From positions 83,222,151 to 83,286,150 of the forward strand of contig NC_133120.1 of the NCBI RefSeq assembly GCF_033568475.1: a stretch of 64,000 nucleotides of DNA, given 5' to 3'. The notes beneath the pieces are model-generated. The model made no database searches. It had not been told where the DNA came from and saw only the letters and a program-made list of their open reading frames with translations. Of the stretch, positions 40,001-51,413 are shown piece after piece. The DNA comes from Henckelia pumila (taxonomy: Eukaryota; Streptophyta; Magnoliopsida; Lamiales; Gesneriaceae). The position numbers and the translations under genes were made by a program. Each line of letters starts with the position of its first letter. Within the stretch, counting starts at the first letter, position 1.

Positions 40001-40022
40001 CCATCTCTTGTTTCTGCACCAT
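34092..40022 (-). CDS. Malectin-like LRR receptor-like serine/threonine kinase (At1g67720 type)
   Basis: Fifteen exons on the minus strand: 39923-40022, 38747-39278, 38137-38642, 37412-37544, 37152-37223, 36979-37047, 36824-36895, 36618-36686, 36306-36463, 35910-36151, 35222-35348, 35086-35154, 34797-34983, 34528-34660, 34092-34421. They sum to 2799 nt, 932 aa. Order: signal peptide, malectin-like domain starting FVSLDCGG with [14 protein letters not shown] in its middle, the GGDPCLP cysteine motif, LRRs encoded by 69/72-nt exons, a transmembrane span (exon 9), then the kinase. The kinase has [11 protein letters not shown] (glycine loop), AVKVL (VAIK lysine), [14 protein letters not shown] and DVYSFGV, so it looks catalytically competent. 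The protein is a plasma-membrane receptor of LRR-RLK subfamily I; its ligand is unknown. Two in-frame ATGs exist (40022 and 40004); the second would give 926 aa. Exon 14 reads into an in-frame stop if its donor at 34527 is not used. Confidence 0.93.
37629..37975. mobile_element. Tourist/Harbinger-like MITE in an intron of the receptor kinase
   Basis: The left end GGTTCTGTTTGG and right end CCAAACGCAACC are inverted repeats with two mismatches, flanked by the triplet TCA on both sides (37626-37628 and 37976-37978). The interior is AT-rich and self-complementary (aaaacgctttt / aaaacgtttt). It lies in intron 3 and does not affect the splice sites. Confidence 0.7.
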
Positions 40023-40936
40023 TACGATGAAAAAGGTGCTACCTTAACTAAGAAGATGAAGCCATAAAAATAATTAAAAAGGAGAAAAGAGGGGCCTGCT
40101 AAAAAAGCAATGCATATGCAGGGAGAAAGGACTGGAGAAAATTTGAATCGCGTAAATGGGAAAATGAATTGGCGAACTTTTAGTGATTTTGTGAAGAAGA
40201 TTAGGATCAAAAGGTAATCTAAAAATTTATCTTTGAAGAAGAAATAATCATTTAAATTTATCCACTTCTAATAATTTATTTATCAAGTTGTGGTGAGTCA
40301 GTGGGACTGTTCTTGAGCGTGGGAATGAGTCTTGATGACTCAAACTACGGAAATTCAACCAAACCTGAATAATTTGAAGGATATATATAGTTGATGGAAA
40401 GAATATTATTATTATTATTATTATTGATTCTTGAACTCGAGCTTTCGTTTTAAAGTTGAAATATCATACATAAATAATTTAATAGTTTTCAAAATCCATT
40501 GATTTTTACAGGTATAAAATAAAAAATTAGATGTCGAAATCCAATCTTTTCATAAGAAATATTATTATTAACTCTTCTCACATGACTCGAATTGATTCTA
40601 TTATTTTTTTACAGATTACACTCATAAATTAATCCATGAAAGTATGAAACGATGATTGCTTTCAATATTTAATTATCAATCCTTGAGCCACCGTTCTACA
40701 TGTTTGACAATTTGTTAAATTGTTTGTTTATCTATCTAGGTGTTTCTCTTACACTAAAATAAGGTCGGTAAGGAATAAAGATATATGGTGACGAGTTTTT
40801 ATTTTAGAGCCAATATCATATTGTATTTTTCGAAATTCTTCATTTTTTTTAACAAAAACAAAAACAAAAACAAAAACAAAACAAGGTTTTTTGATTAAAG
40901 GGTTCTAGTTTTTTCTAAAAAAAAACGAAAAATTTA

Positions 40937-41101
40937 ATGGGTTCTCACTTCTCATACATTCAAACAACTCACTGCAAGCGTTCCGATAATGATGTTGCTC
41001 ATCTCTTGGCCTCGTTGGTACTTCATGAGAATATGGAATTCATTGATTATAATCCTTTGTCTATTAGTAAACTTGTAAACCGAAACCTCTTTGGTTCGTA
41101 A
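40937..41101 (+). pseudogene. C-terminal RNase H-like (RVT_3) fragment with poly(A)
   Basis: A 54-codon frame ends in TAA and contains KRSDNDVAHLLASLVLHEN and a final KLVNRNLFGS. The pattern R-(S/A)-N-x-V-AH-LA is the end of the plant RNase H-like domain found in LINE-encoded proteins and their relatives. An A-run follows 18 bp after the stop (41119-41136). Fragment plus poly(A) suggests a 5'-truncated LINE or processed copy. Upstream lies an AAAAAC microsatellite (40855-40884). No target duplication was found. Confidence 0.55.
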
Positions 41102-41136
41102 TGGATCTCTTTTATCTCAAAAAAAAAAAAAAAAAC

Positions 41137-41909
41137 AGTTAGGATAAATTTCGCGGAATGTCATTTAACTAACGAAAATTAATGCTTAATATAGATACGT
41201 GGCAGTGGCTGATTGGATCTCCTGCTGCGCAGAATGTGAGTACGAGGCGGGATTCTACCACACGGGATTGTTGTCCTTATCCCACGTAACTGGACTTGTC
41301 CGCGATGCAATGGGCCTGTTAACGTATGTATGGGCCCAGATCGCCCGAAGAAACTGTAATTGGGCCTCCGATAATATACAGTAGTGGGCAAATTTTGCTG
41401 CTGCTTTGTCCCTTTTTTTTGTTGCACCTCATTTCAAATATATGAAATACTTTATTAAGTATATGTTTTCAAGGGGAAAAAAATCATTTTCATACTCTTA
41501 ACTTTATTTGCTTTCTCTTTTAATTTTATAATTAGTTAAATTTGGATATTGGTACGATAACCTTCAACTTTTGGCTGTTTAGGTCTGATTTTTTATTGGA
41601 GGGACTATATTTAATCGAAAATTGCTGATTGAGAAATAAAATTCGATGACCTGACAACAAATTTGGGGAATTTTCGATTTTGAGGGAAATAACTCTGGTT
41701 TCTGGAGGCTCGTTGCTTCAACTGAGAAAATGCCACCTAAAATTCCACCACACAAACCAAAATTATAAAATATTTGTTTTATACTTGGGTTTTTATTTTA
41801 TGTTTATTTTTAAAATTCGTGCAAACATATATTTAATTATAGTTCAAAAAATGGTTCACACATTATTCAAAACTTAACAAGAATATATTAGTAAAAAATT
41901 AAAAATAAA
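41137..41909. other. Intergenic region, no gene seen
   Basis: A moderately GC-rich stretch (41200-41400) gives overlapping ORFs of 61 and 82 codons that match nothing I recognise. The rest is AT-rich. Confidence 0.5.
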
Positions 41910-41927
41910 TCTATTATTATCTATAAA

Positions 41928-42437
41928 AGTGTCACTTTAGTTGTGAATTTACATTTTTATCCTCATTACAATTCATTTAATGATTAATTTTTTGTTATTT
42001 CCAAGACTTTTTGAGGTTTTTTATGTCATTCTATAGATTTATTCAATGCATATTTAATTTGTCACTATTTATTTATTCTAGGTAAAATTGATTGTTAATA
42101 TTTAATTCATGTCCTAAAATTAAAGTTTAGTTGTTAATTTACATTTTTATCATCATTTTAATCTATCTATTATATATATATAAGTGTCACTTTAGTTGTG
42201 AATTTACATTTTTATCCTCATTACAATTCATTTAATGATTAATTTTTTGTTATTTCCAAGACTTTTTGAGGTTTTTTATGTCATTTTATAGATTTATTCA
42301 ATGCATATTTAATTTGTCACTATTTATTTATTCTAGGTAAAATTAATTGTTAATATTTAATTCATGTCCTAAAATTAAAGTTTAGTTGTTAATTTACATT
42401 TTTATCATCATTTTAATTCATTTAATAGTTAATTTTT
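41928..42437. repeat. 255-bp tandem duplication of the Helitron 5' end
   Basis: The phrase agtgtcactttagttgtgaa starts at 41928 and again at 42183, and the next 250 bp repeat with few changes. The second copy is preceded by another TCTATC...TATATA start (42162). Weaker copies recur near 42390, 43033 and 43736. Confidence 0.8.
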
Positions 42438-45400
42438 TTGTCATTTCCAAAACTTTTTGAGGTTTTTGAGGTCATTTTATAAATTTATTCAATGCGTATT
42501 TAATTTGCATGTCACTATTTATTTATTCTAATTCATGTCCTAAAAACTATGTCCTAAAATTAAAATTTTATTAATTGAAAGCTATATTAAATTTTTTTTT
42601 TCTCTACATCAAAGAAATTTATTTATTTTGTGAAATTATTTTCAACATTTATCTTCAACGCTATCTTTTAGTCTTCATTATTCTAACATAATATTTTGAT
42701 TATTAAACTTTTAAACAAATAACAAATTAAATCAAATCATTAATTTTAATCATCTGATTCAAAACAAATAGAATCATATCATAATCATAAATCGATATTG
42801 TATTCTACTTATATAGGAAACGTATCTCATACTTTATTCAATCAATTCGTTTATTTTTTTGGAATTTGGTAATTTAACTAAAATTTCTTGTATTCCTGTT
42901 TTTAGGAAGAATAACTATAAAATTAACAATGATGCCTAACTAAGTAATATCTTAGAAAACTTTAAGGACCAAAAATATTTCAGTGATAAACTAAAAGTGT
43001 AATCAACAACATTTATACTTTTTATCGAATCGAAGGTAAAAGTAGCACTTTATTTATGAATTTAATAATTAGTTTTGTCATTTTTAAGGTTTTTTAAGTT
43101 TTTTATTCATTGTATAGTTTTGTTCAATGAGTATTTAATTTGTATATATCTATGTATTTATTGTAGATAAAATTAATTGCTAATATTTAATTCATGTTCG
43201 AAAAGAAAATTTTATCAATTGAAAGCAATATTTTTAATTGTCTATAAATCTAAAAAATTTATTAATTATTTTACCTTACTTTCAAGTTTTATCTTCATTG
43301 CTATGTTTTTAGTCTTTTAAATTTTTAACATAATTTAGTATTAAACTTTTAGAAAACAAAAAATTTCAATCGAGTTATTAACTTTTATCGACTTGTTAAA
43401 AATAAATAAAATCATATCATAAATCGAGATTTTATTTCACTTGTATTAGAAATGTATTACCCTCTTTTATTCAATCAATTAGTTTATTTTTTGCATTTGG
43501 TAAGCTAACAAAAATATTTGGAATTCCATTTTTTTAAGAAGGGGGACTACAAAAATAATGGTGATAACTAACTATGTAATCCTTTAAAAAAATTTTGGGA
43601 TTAAAAATATTTTAGTGTTGAACTAAAAGTGTAATCAACACTGATATTTTTTTGTCCAAATTAAAAAATATATAATTATAACCAACTTTCTTGTTGATGT
43701 TTGGACTACATTATAATATAATATTTATTTATATAAAAGTGGTTATTTAGTTATGAATTTACAGTTTTGTATTTATTTTATTTCATTTAATGACTAACTT
43801 TTTGTCATTTTCAAGGTTATTTTATGTCATTTTGTAGCTTTTTAAATGAGTATTTAATTTATGTCTATTTATTTATTTATGTGAATTAATTATTAATATT
43901 TAATTCATGTTCTAAAGTTAAAGTTTTATTAATTGAAAGCTATTTTAATCTAAAATATATATATTAATTTTAAAACTTACTTTCAACCTTTATCACCATC
44001 GCTATGTTTTAGTCTTCTAAACTTTTTAACATAATATTTCGGTCATTATAGTTTCACGAAAAAAATGAATATAATCATTAATTTAGTCATCTGGTTCAAG
44101 ACAAGTAAATCAGATCATAAATAATTGAGACTATATTTCAGATATAAATGAAATATATTCTCATATTTTATCCAATCAATTTGTTTTAATTCGTTTATTA
44201 TTATTTTTTTTTGAATTTAGTAATCTAACTAAAATTTTGGTATTCTAGATTGTAGGACTAATATTATAAAACTAATGGTGATGACTATGTAATCTAACTA
44301 TCATAGTTCACTGAAAAAAAATATTACAAGATTTAAAGAAATAAAAAAAAGTTTACCTTGATTATTGCATATTATATGTATATGATTTTTCAGAAAAATA
44401 TAAAAAAAAGAGACATTTACATATTAATATTTTTGATTTTAAAATAAGATTATGACAAAATTATGAAACAATTATGTTTATCATTAATTAAATAAATAAT
44501 TGTACGACTAAATTAATTTTTTGGCATAAATTTGTTAATACTTTAACATAAGAGTTTATGTTAGAAAAATTTATTTTGTATTGTATTTTTGTTAGGACAT
44601 TAATTATTTTATATGCTAAATATTATTCAATGTATATTAAATTTGATTTTCAAAGCTAACGAAATAAAGTTATTCAATACGCTAGAAAAAATACATAAAC
44701 TTGTGAATGTATTATGCATGAGCAAAAAACTTGAAAATCAAAGCAAGTCATATAGACATCATGTTTTATCAGACGTAAAAAATATATATGATTTATATAC
44801 ACTTTATTCATAGAAGATCAAATTTTATCTTCAACTAAAACTTTTAAATTAAAAAATTATTATTATTTTTCACTAATTTCTTAAATTTTAGGTTTTGGTC
44901 ACTAAGTTTTCAAAATTTGTTTTTTGTATACTAAATTTTATTTTAATCTATTTATATCTAATTGTTGTGGTGACACGGGAAAATGCTTTATTTTGCATCG
45001 AAAAATACTGACATGGGCATTATAATAATGATGCAACTTAAAAAAATTTTGACTTATTAGATGTCACGTCAACAATTGGATTACAAATAGTCAAAATTAA
45101 AAGTTAGTGTATTAAAACTTAAATTTGACAAATCAATTGACTAAAAAGTAAAATGTGATGTGTTAATGGAACTAAAAAAATTATTTTCTTTCAAATAAAT
45201 TATTGTTTTAACTTTCAAATAAATTACTGTTTTAACTTACAAATCAATAGAGGTAAAATTATTATTTAACAGATATTACTTTTGTTGAAGTGCAATAACT
45301 ATTCATACTGAGAAGAACAATCGAAACATGATGTTTGAGATACAACATAGTTTAAAATATTGGATTAGTATTGTTATCAATGACTATAATTATTGAAAAT

Positions 45401-45928
45401 GCAATAAGCATTCGGTCATGTAATATGTATCAAAGTGAAGGTCATGACTTCGATTCACATTGATTGCAAGCATAATTATTGGGAAGGAGATTATTGGGTA
45501 CAATAATTATCTCTTTGCTATGTAAAACAATCAAAATGTAGTGTTTGAACTGTTACACATATTAAAATATTTGAATTGCACAATTATATATCAACTATAT
45601 ATAGCTTTTAATAAAATGCAAACGCTCAGTCTTACGGTTTATAAAAAATCAATGTATTTTTTTACATTTCTCGACAAATATATAACATATGTTATTGTTT
45701 TAAAGTCATTAATTAAAAAAATAAATTAAATCCAAAGTGTAAAACATAAAAGCATCGATTAGATACCACAAATCGATCGTAAAGAAAAAAAATTAAAGAC
45801 ATAATGTTCTCACTTCAATAAATAATTAGAGATCACATCATTATAACCAAAGTTTAAAATTGATAGTAAAATATATAACACTTAATTAAAAAAGCTAACG
45901 AACAATTAATAAAGTTATTATAATGTGT

Positions 45929-45956
45929 CACGTGCATTGCACGTGCAATTTTCTAG
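45929..45956 (+). terminator. Helitron 3' terminal hairpin and CTAG end
   Basis: An 8-bp perfect stem with a single-base loop is followed by caatttt and CTAG. This is the termination signal of rolling-circle transposition in Helitrons. Confidence 0.65.
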
Positions 45957-46247
45957 TATTATTAAACATCGTACAAACCTACGTATTTTGGATAACAATA
46001 AAAACAGAAATATGAACTGTATAATTGAACCCGAGTTAGCATTTAGCAATTGACTCGAAATATATAAAAACATTGGTGACTGTTGGATAATGGAGTGTGG
46101 GCTATTTTTAGGAATGACAGGGGCACCCAATTTTACGAAAAGAAATAAAAAGCATATTAGGAATTGTCCAATCAACTATTTATATAATAAAGTAAAGGGG
46201 TTGCATATTATACAAAAGAGTTTTCATGCCAATCACACAATGCCACC
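45957..46247. other. Spacer between the Helitron-like element and the Tat array
   Basis: No gene is evident. Its last five bases, CCACC (46243-46247), are the left copy of the target duplication of the array. Confidence 0.6.
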
Positions 46248-46800
46248 TGATGCGAATATCATAAAATGAATGTCCCGACGTGGGTTCTTTTTTGTGTTGT
46301 TCTCTCGTTTTTTTCTCCTTTTTGCTTTTTTTCATTCTGCCCCTCTTGTAGAAAGGGGTCTTCCTTTTATATGTATTGACCCGGCCTTTTTCCATGATTG
46401 TCCAGCATGACCCAACTGACAACTGTTTTTGTGATGGGATAGTTGTCACGTAGGATTGCCCTTCCCGCAATATTAGGGAGAGCCCATACTGTTTCACCAT
46501 GTTGCCTAATGATTTGATTTGTAGTAAGAGTCTGCCACACGTAAAGGAGGTATGGGCTTCATTTTATATAAAATGACCCTGGGCCCACTGAGTATTACCG
46601 GTCCCTGGTTTTCGGATACTTATCCTTGCATTTGTGGGCCCCTGAGGGAGCTCCTGGGTTCCCGGTTTATGAGATGATCCCGGGCCCATCACCCAAGATG
46701 ATGCCGGGCTCCCGTCTTGCAAGACGACCCCGGACTCACCGTCTGGGCCTACCAGGGTGACCCCGGACTCATCATCTGGGCATACCAGGATAACACTACA
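46248..46800 (-). repeat. LTR 1 of the Tat array
   Basis: It has TG/CA ends and is 553 bp. It lacks an 11-bp direct repeat (gcccataccga) present in the others, which otherwise measure 561-564 bp. Confidence 0.9.
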
Positions 46801-47184
46801 CCTCCGGCAAATAGTCGGGCTAGAACTTGTTTCGCTGTCCCGAGAGATTAGTATGGCCCTTCCCCGGTGGTCCTGTGCAGTACACTGAGCTCCACGTCAG
46901 CCCTAGATGCTTCGTAGTATGCGTTGTCAGAGATTTTGTCAGAGGTCGCTTTAGCTTCCCAAGCACGCTTTGCACATCTCTTCCGTTTAATTCAAAATAG
47001 ACGGCTCAGATTGCCCAGACCTTTTATTAATACTCCAATACTTGTGTTTTCTCTTCACCTCCTCATTGTCTCCCCTTTCTTGCGCGATTGCCTCCGATCA
47101 TCTGTCCTTCACTCCCAATTCCGTCATTCGTCTCCCGCACGCTCTCACTCGCCTCGTAATTACGTAAGTATCCTTTCTTCCTTC

Positions 47185-48351
47185 ATGTCTACTGGTACGT
47201 CTTCTACCTCCGGGGCGATGCCAAAGGCTCGCCTAGAGACGAAGAGCCTAGCGGTGACTCGAGCGATGCTCGTTCCGCCTCGGCTCTTCCTTCCCGACCT
47301 CGCTTTTCTAGAAAAACTTCCCACGCCAAACACTCTGTAGCCTCGTCCTCCAATGCGAGGGGAAAAGGAAAAAAGAAAGTGTGTAACCCCCTCCCCCTTG
47401 CCTCTATTCCGCCAACCCTAGGATGGTTAACCCATCTTCCCAGCACCTTATCGCAGGGGGCGGCGGAGAAATTGCATAACTCGGGAGAAATCCCCTTATC
47501 TTATACCTTGTTCCGCCCCTTATCAGGGAGCACACCCGATACCCCCCCGTCGGGTTGTTATACCTTTTTTCGGGATCAAGTCCGTAGCGGTCTTCGCTTT
47601 CCCATTCCTCCCTTCTATCTGGCGGTTGCCAATTTTTTCCGAGTTCCGGTTAATGAATTTCATCCGAACTCTTTCCAAATTATGGCATCCACCTACATTC
47701 TTTTTAAAATGCACAACTTAGCCATCACCCCCCTCATTTTTCACTACTTTTTCTCCTGCCGTTTTAACGAGGGGGCCTTTTCTTTGGCCGCCCGGCAGAA
47801 TGCTCGCTTTCTTTCCGATATCCCTTCTTCCCTGAAGGGCTAGAAAGAAAGGTACTTCTTTATCCGCCCTCCGGTCCCCTTCTCTTTTAGGACCGGATTT
47901 TTGTCCAGCCTTCCCCCTCAACCTGAACTCCCTGAAAACTATAGGGTTGAGGAGCCCTATGTTCGCAGCCTGGCTTTAGTGGGCAACCAAAACTTCTCTT
48001 CCCTTGTCCTTTTCACGCCTGAGAATATGATATCTTACCGGTTGAGTGCCCGGGTGGAAGATCCCCTTAACCAGGTGATCGACGCTTATGGTGCTCCGGG
48101 AGCTCAACCTGGTAAGTTATGGTTCTCTTCCTGTCGTTTGTTTTGATTTGTTTGTTGCATCCTATCCCTAATATATTGCTTTCTTATGGCAGATTCGTCG
48201 GACGTGATGAGAGAGGAATTTGCCCAGCGAGCTAGAGAAAGGCAGGCTGCCAAGGAGAGAACCAAGGCCTTAGCGGAAAGGCGGAAGAAAGCCAGGGAGG
48301 AGGAAAAGAGCCGTGCTGTCCCTTCCAGCCCTCCCCGCTTGTCTACCACTG
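47185..48351 (+). pseudogene. Antisense ORF remnant, unit 1
   Basis: This is the 5' part of the Tat antisense ORF (compare 53308-55726). A 1-bp deletion after 'ggggcg' (about 47217) shifts the frame, and TGG to TAG at 47842 ends the reading after LKG. The intron (48112-48192) keeps its splice sites. Homology to the full copy ends at 48351 within codons for RLSTTV, where a captured fragment begins. Confidence 0.8.
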
Positions 48352-49297
48352 TAGCTAACACAGGAAGTTTATTTTTTGACGTACAAGACTGTTTTAACAA
48401 CACACATATGGCATGCCCGAAATTGTTTGATAGTTTCATATTAAGACGTTCGTTAGACGGTTCACCTGGGACTCCTTTTCAGTTTGTCCGATCATACATC
48501 GAGAAACATGGACTGAAGGTTTCAGATAGATGCATGGATCCAGTCATCAGATCCCCACTGCAGAGATATGATATTCAGAATTTGGGTGCCGAGTTCGACA
48601 TAGATGTACCCAGATACGGAGTCGTCTGTGGGAACGATCTTACTCCGTATCTGGGTACCTGAAAAAGAAATTTTATATTTAAGTAATAATTAATAATTAT
48701 TTGTTATCATTAAAAGAAAACATAGATCAGCATACATATATGTCGAACTCGGCACACAAATTCTGAATATCATATCTCTGCAGTGGGGATCTGATGACTG
48801 GATCCATGCATCTATCTGAAACCTTCAGTCCATGTTTCTCGATGTATGATCGGACAAACTGAAAGGGAGTCCCAGGTGAACCGTCTAACGAACGTCTTAA
48901 TATGAAACTATCAAACAAGTTCGGGCATGCCATATGTGTGTTGTTAAAACAGTCTTGTACGTCAAAAAATAAACTTCCTGTGTTAGCTATCTCCAATCGA
49001 AATAAAATTTCTACTGCCTCCACCCCACAGATATGCCCGCAGGCGTGAGTCATTGCTTGACTCCTAACTGGCGATAGAGCACCTTCTCTCAACATTTCAT
49101 ACATCAAGACTGTGAATCCATTTTCATTTGCCATGGTTACTAATTGCTGACATATACTGTCAAGAGACAAGAATAAGTACATAAAAATAAAAAAACAGGA
49201 ACTGGAATCTACCAGTGAGCATGTAATTGACTTCAGTTCTAATGAATTTATACGATATGATTTGATAAATGCACTGCACGAGATGACAAATGAGTAC
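48352..49297. other. Captured coding-like fragment as a 257-bp inverted repeat, unit 1
   Basis: Arm A (48352-48608, plus) and arm B (48733-48989, minus) are the same sequence in opposite orientation, with very few differences. Both encode a stretch with LFFDVQDCFNNTHMACP and SYIEKHGLKVSDRCMD. On the minus strand the frame extends beyond arm B to 49156, where an acceptor-like ttgacag precedes an exon-like region with MANENGFTVLMYEML. Sequence further right (49157-49297) resembles intron. I do not recognise the protein. It is unrelated to known Tat genes and is most simply a captured host gene fragment. Confidence 0.75.
48606..48658. repeat. 17-bp perfect hairpin in the spacer of the inverted repeat
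   Basis: GTACCCAGATACGGAGT (48606-48622) and its exact complement (48642-48658) flank a 19-base loop. The same structure is at 51668-51720 in unit 2. Confidence 0.9.
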
Positions 49298-49861
49298 TGA
49301 TGCGAACATCATAAAATGAATGTCCCGACGTGGGTTCTTTTTTGTGTTGTTCTCTCGTTTTTTTCTCCTTTTTGCTTTTTTTCATTCTGCCCCTCTTGTA
49401 GAAAGGGGCCTCCCTTTTATATGTATTGACCCGGCCTTTTTCCATGATTGTCCAGCATGGCCCAACTGACAACTGTTTTTGTGATGGGATAGTTGTCACG
49501 TAGGATTGCCCTTCCCGCAATATTAGGGAGAGCCCATACCGAGCCCATACTGTTTCACCATGTTGCCTAATGATTTGATTTGTAGTAAGAGTCTGCCACA
49601 CGTAAAGGAGGTATGGGCTTCATTTTATATAAAATGACCCTAGGCCCACTGAGTATTACCGGCCCCTGGTTTTCGGATACTTATCCTTGCATTTGTGGGC
49701 CCCTGAGGGAGCTCCTGGGTTCCCGGTTTATGAGATGATCCCGGGCCCATCACCCAGGATGATGCCGGGCTCCCGTCTTGCAAGACGACCCCGGACTCAC
49801 TGTCTGGGCCTACCAGGGTGACCCCGGACTCATCATCTGGGTATACCAGGATAACACTACA
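49298..49861 (-). repeat. LTR 2 of the Tat array
   Basis: 564 bp, TG/CA ends. The sequence left of it is captured DNA, with no primer-binding site. Confidence 0.9.
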
Positions 49862-50245
49862 CCTCCGGCAAATAGTCGGGCTAGAACTTGTTTCGCTATC
49901 CCGAGAGATTAGTATGGCCCTTCCCCGATGGTCCTGTGCAGTACACTGAGCTCCACGTCAGCCCTAGATGCTTCGTAGTATGCGTTGTCAGAGATTTTGT
50001 CAGAGGTCGCTTTAGCTTCCCAAGCACGCTTTGCACATCTCTTCCATTTAATTCAAAATAGACGGCTCAGATTGCCCAGACCTTTTATTAATACTCCAAT
50101 ACTTGTGTTTTCTCTTCACCTCCTCATTGTCTCCCCTTTCTTGCGCGATTGCCTCCGATCATCTGTCCTTCACTCCCAATTCCGTCATTCGTCTCCCGCA
50201 CGCTCTCACTCGCCTCGTAATTACGTAAGTATCCTTTCTTCCTTC

Positions 50246-51413
50246 ATGTCTACTGGTACGTCTTCTACCTCCGGGGCGAATGCCAAAGGCTCGCCTAGAG
50301 ACGAAGAGCCTAGCGGTGACTCGAGCGATGCTCGTTCCGCCTCGGCTCTTCCTTCCCGACCTCGCTTTTCTAGAAAAACTTCCCACGCCAAACACTCTGT
50401 AGCCTCGTCCTCCAATGCGAGGGGAAAAGGAAAAAAGAAAGTGCGTAACCCCCTCCCCCTTGCCTCTATTCCGCCAACCCTAGGATGGTTAACCCATCTT
50501 CCCAGCACCTTATCGCAGGGGGCGGCGGAGGAATTGCGTAACTCGGGAGAAATCCCCTTATCTTATACCTTGTTCCGCCCCTTATCAGGGAGCACACCCG
50601 ATACCCCCCCGTCGGGTTGTTATACCTTTATTCGGGATCAAGTCCGTAGCGGTCTTCGCTTTCCCATTCCTCCCTTCTATCTGGCGGTTGCCAATTTTTT
50701 CCGAGTTCCGGTTAATGAATTTCATCCGAACTCTTTCCAAATTATGGCATCCACCTACATTCTTTTTAAAATGCACAACTTAGCCATCACCCCCCTCATT
50801 TTTCACTACTTTTTCTCCTGCCGTTTTAACGAGGGGGCCTTTTCTTTGGCCGCCCGGCAGAATGCTCGCTTTCTTTCCGATATCCCTTCTTCCCTGAAGG
50901 GCTAGAAAGAAAGGTATTTCTTTATCCGCCCTCCGGTCCCCTTCTCTTTTAGGACCGGATTTTTGTCCAGCCTTCCCCCTCAACCTGAACTCCCTGAAAA
51001 CTATAGGGTTGAGGAGCCCTATGTTCGCAGCCTGGCTTTAGTGGGCAACCAAAACTTCTCTTCCCTTGTCCTTTTCACGCCTGAGAATATGATATCTTAC
51101 CGGTTGAGTGCCCGGGTGGAAGATCCCCTTAACCAGGTGATCGACGCTTATGGTGCTCCGGGAGCTCAACCTGGTAAGTTATGGTTCTCTTCCTGTCGTT
51201 TGTTTTGATTTGTTTGTTGCATCCTATCCCTAATATATTGCTTTCTTATGGCAGATTCGTCGGACGTGATGAGAGAGGAATTTGCCCAGCGAGCTAGAGA
51301 AAGGCAGGCTGCCAAGGAGAGAACCAAGGCCTTAGCGGAAAGGCGGAAGAAAGCCAGGGAGGAGGAAAAGAGTCGTGCTGTCCCTTCCAGCCCTCCCCGC
51401 TTGTCTACCACTG
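50246..51413 (+). pseudogene. Antisense ORF remnant, unit 2
   Basis: It is nearly identical to unit 1 but without the 1-bp deletion, so exon 1 is open for about 219 codons from ATG 50246 to the TAG at 50903 (TGG in the full copy). It holds most of the domain I take for the 'putative gypsy type transposon' family (GCYTFIRDQV, GLRFPIPPFYLAVANFF, FHYFFSCRF). The intron is 51174-51254. Homology ends at 51413. Confidence 0.8.

Larger units (their letters stand above)
41910..45956 (+). mobile_element. Non-autonomous Helitron-like element
   Basis: The left end starts TC after an A (aTCTATTATTATCTATAAAAG). The right end is CTAG followed by T (45953-45956, then T). Eleven bases upstream of that end is a hairpin, CACGTGCA-t-TGCACGTG (45929-45945). 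A 5' TC, a 3' CTRR with subterminal hairpin, and insertion between A and T without target duplication define plant Helitrons. No Rep/helicase frame is present. The interior is extremely AT-rich and contains diverged repeats of the 5' end. Confidence 0.65.

Noticed and set aside
46180-46500. Minus-strand ORF found in every LTR copy, containing KKSKKEKKTREQHKKE
   Set aside because: It recurs only as part of the LTR, is low complexity at its end and overlaps LTR borders; there is no evidence it is translated.
46924-47184. N-terminal extension of the aORF beginning SEILSEVALAS
   Set aside because: It has no ATG start and lies in the LTR-proximal leader; the first family-like ATG is MSTGTSS (47185, 50246, 53308).
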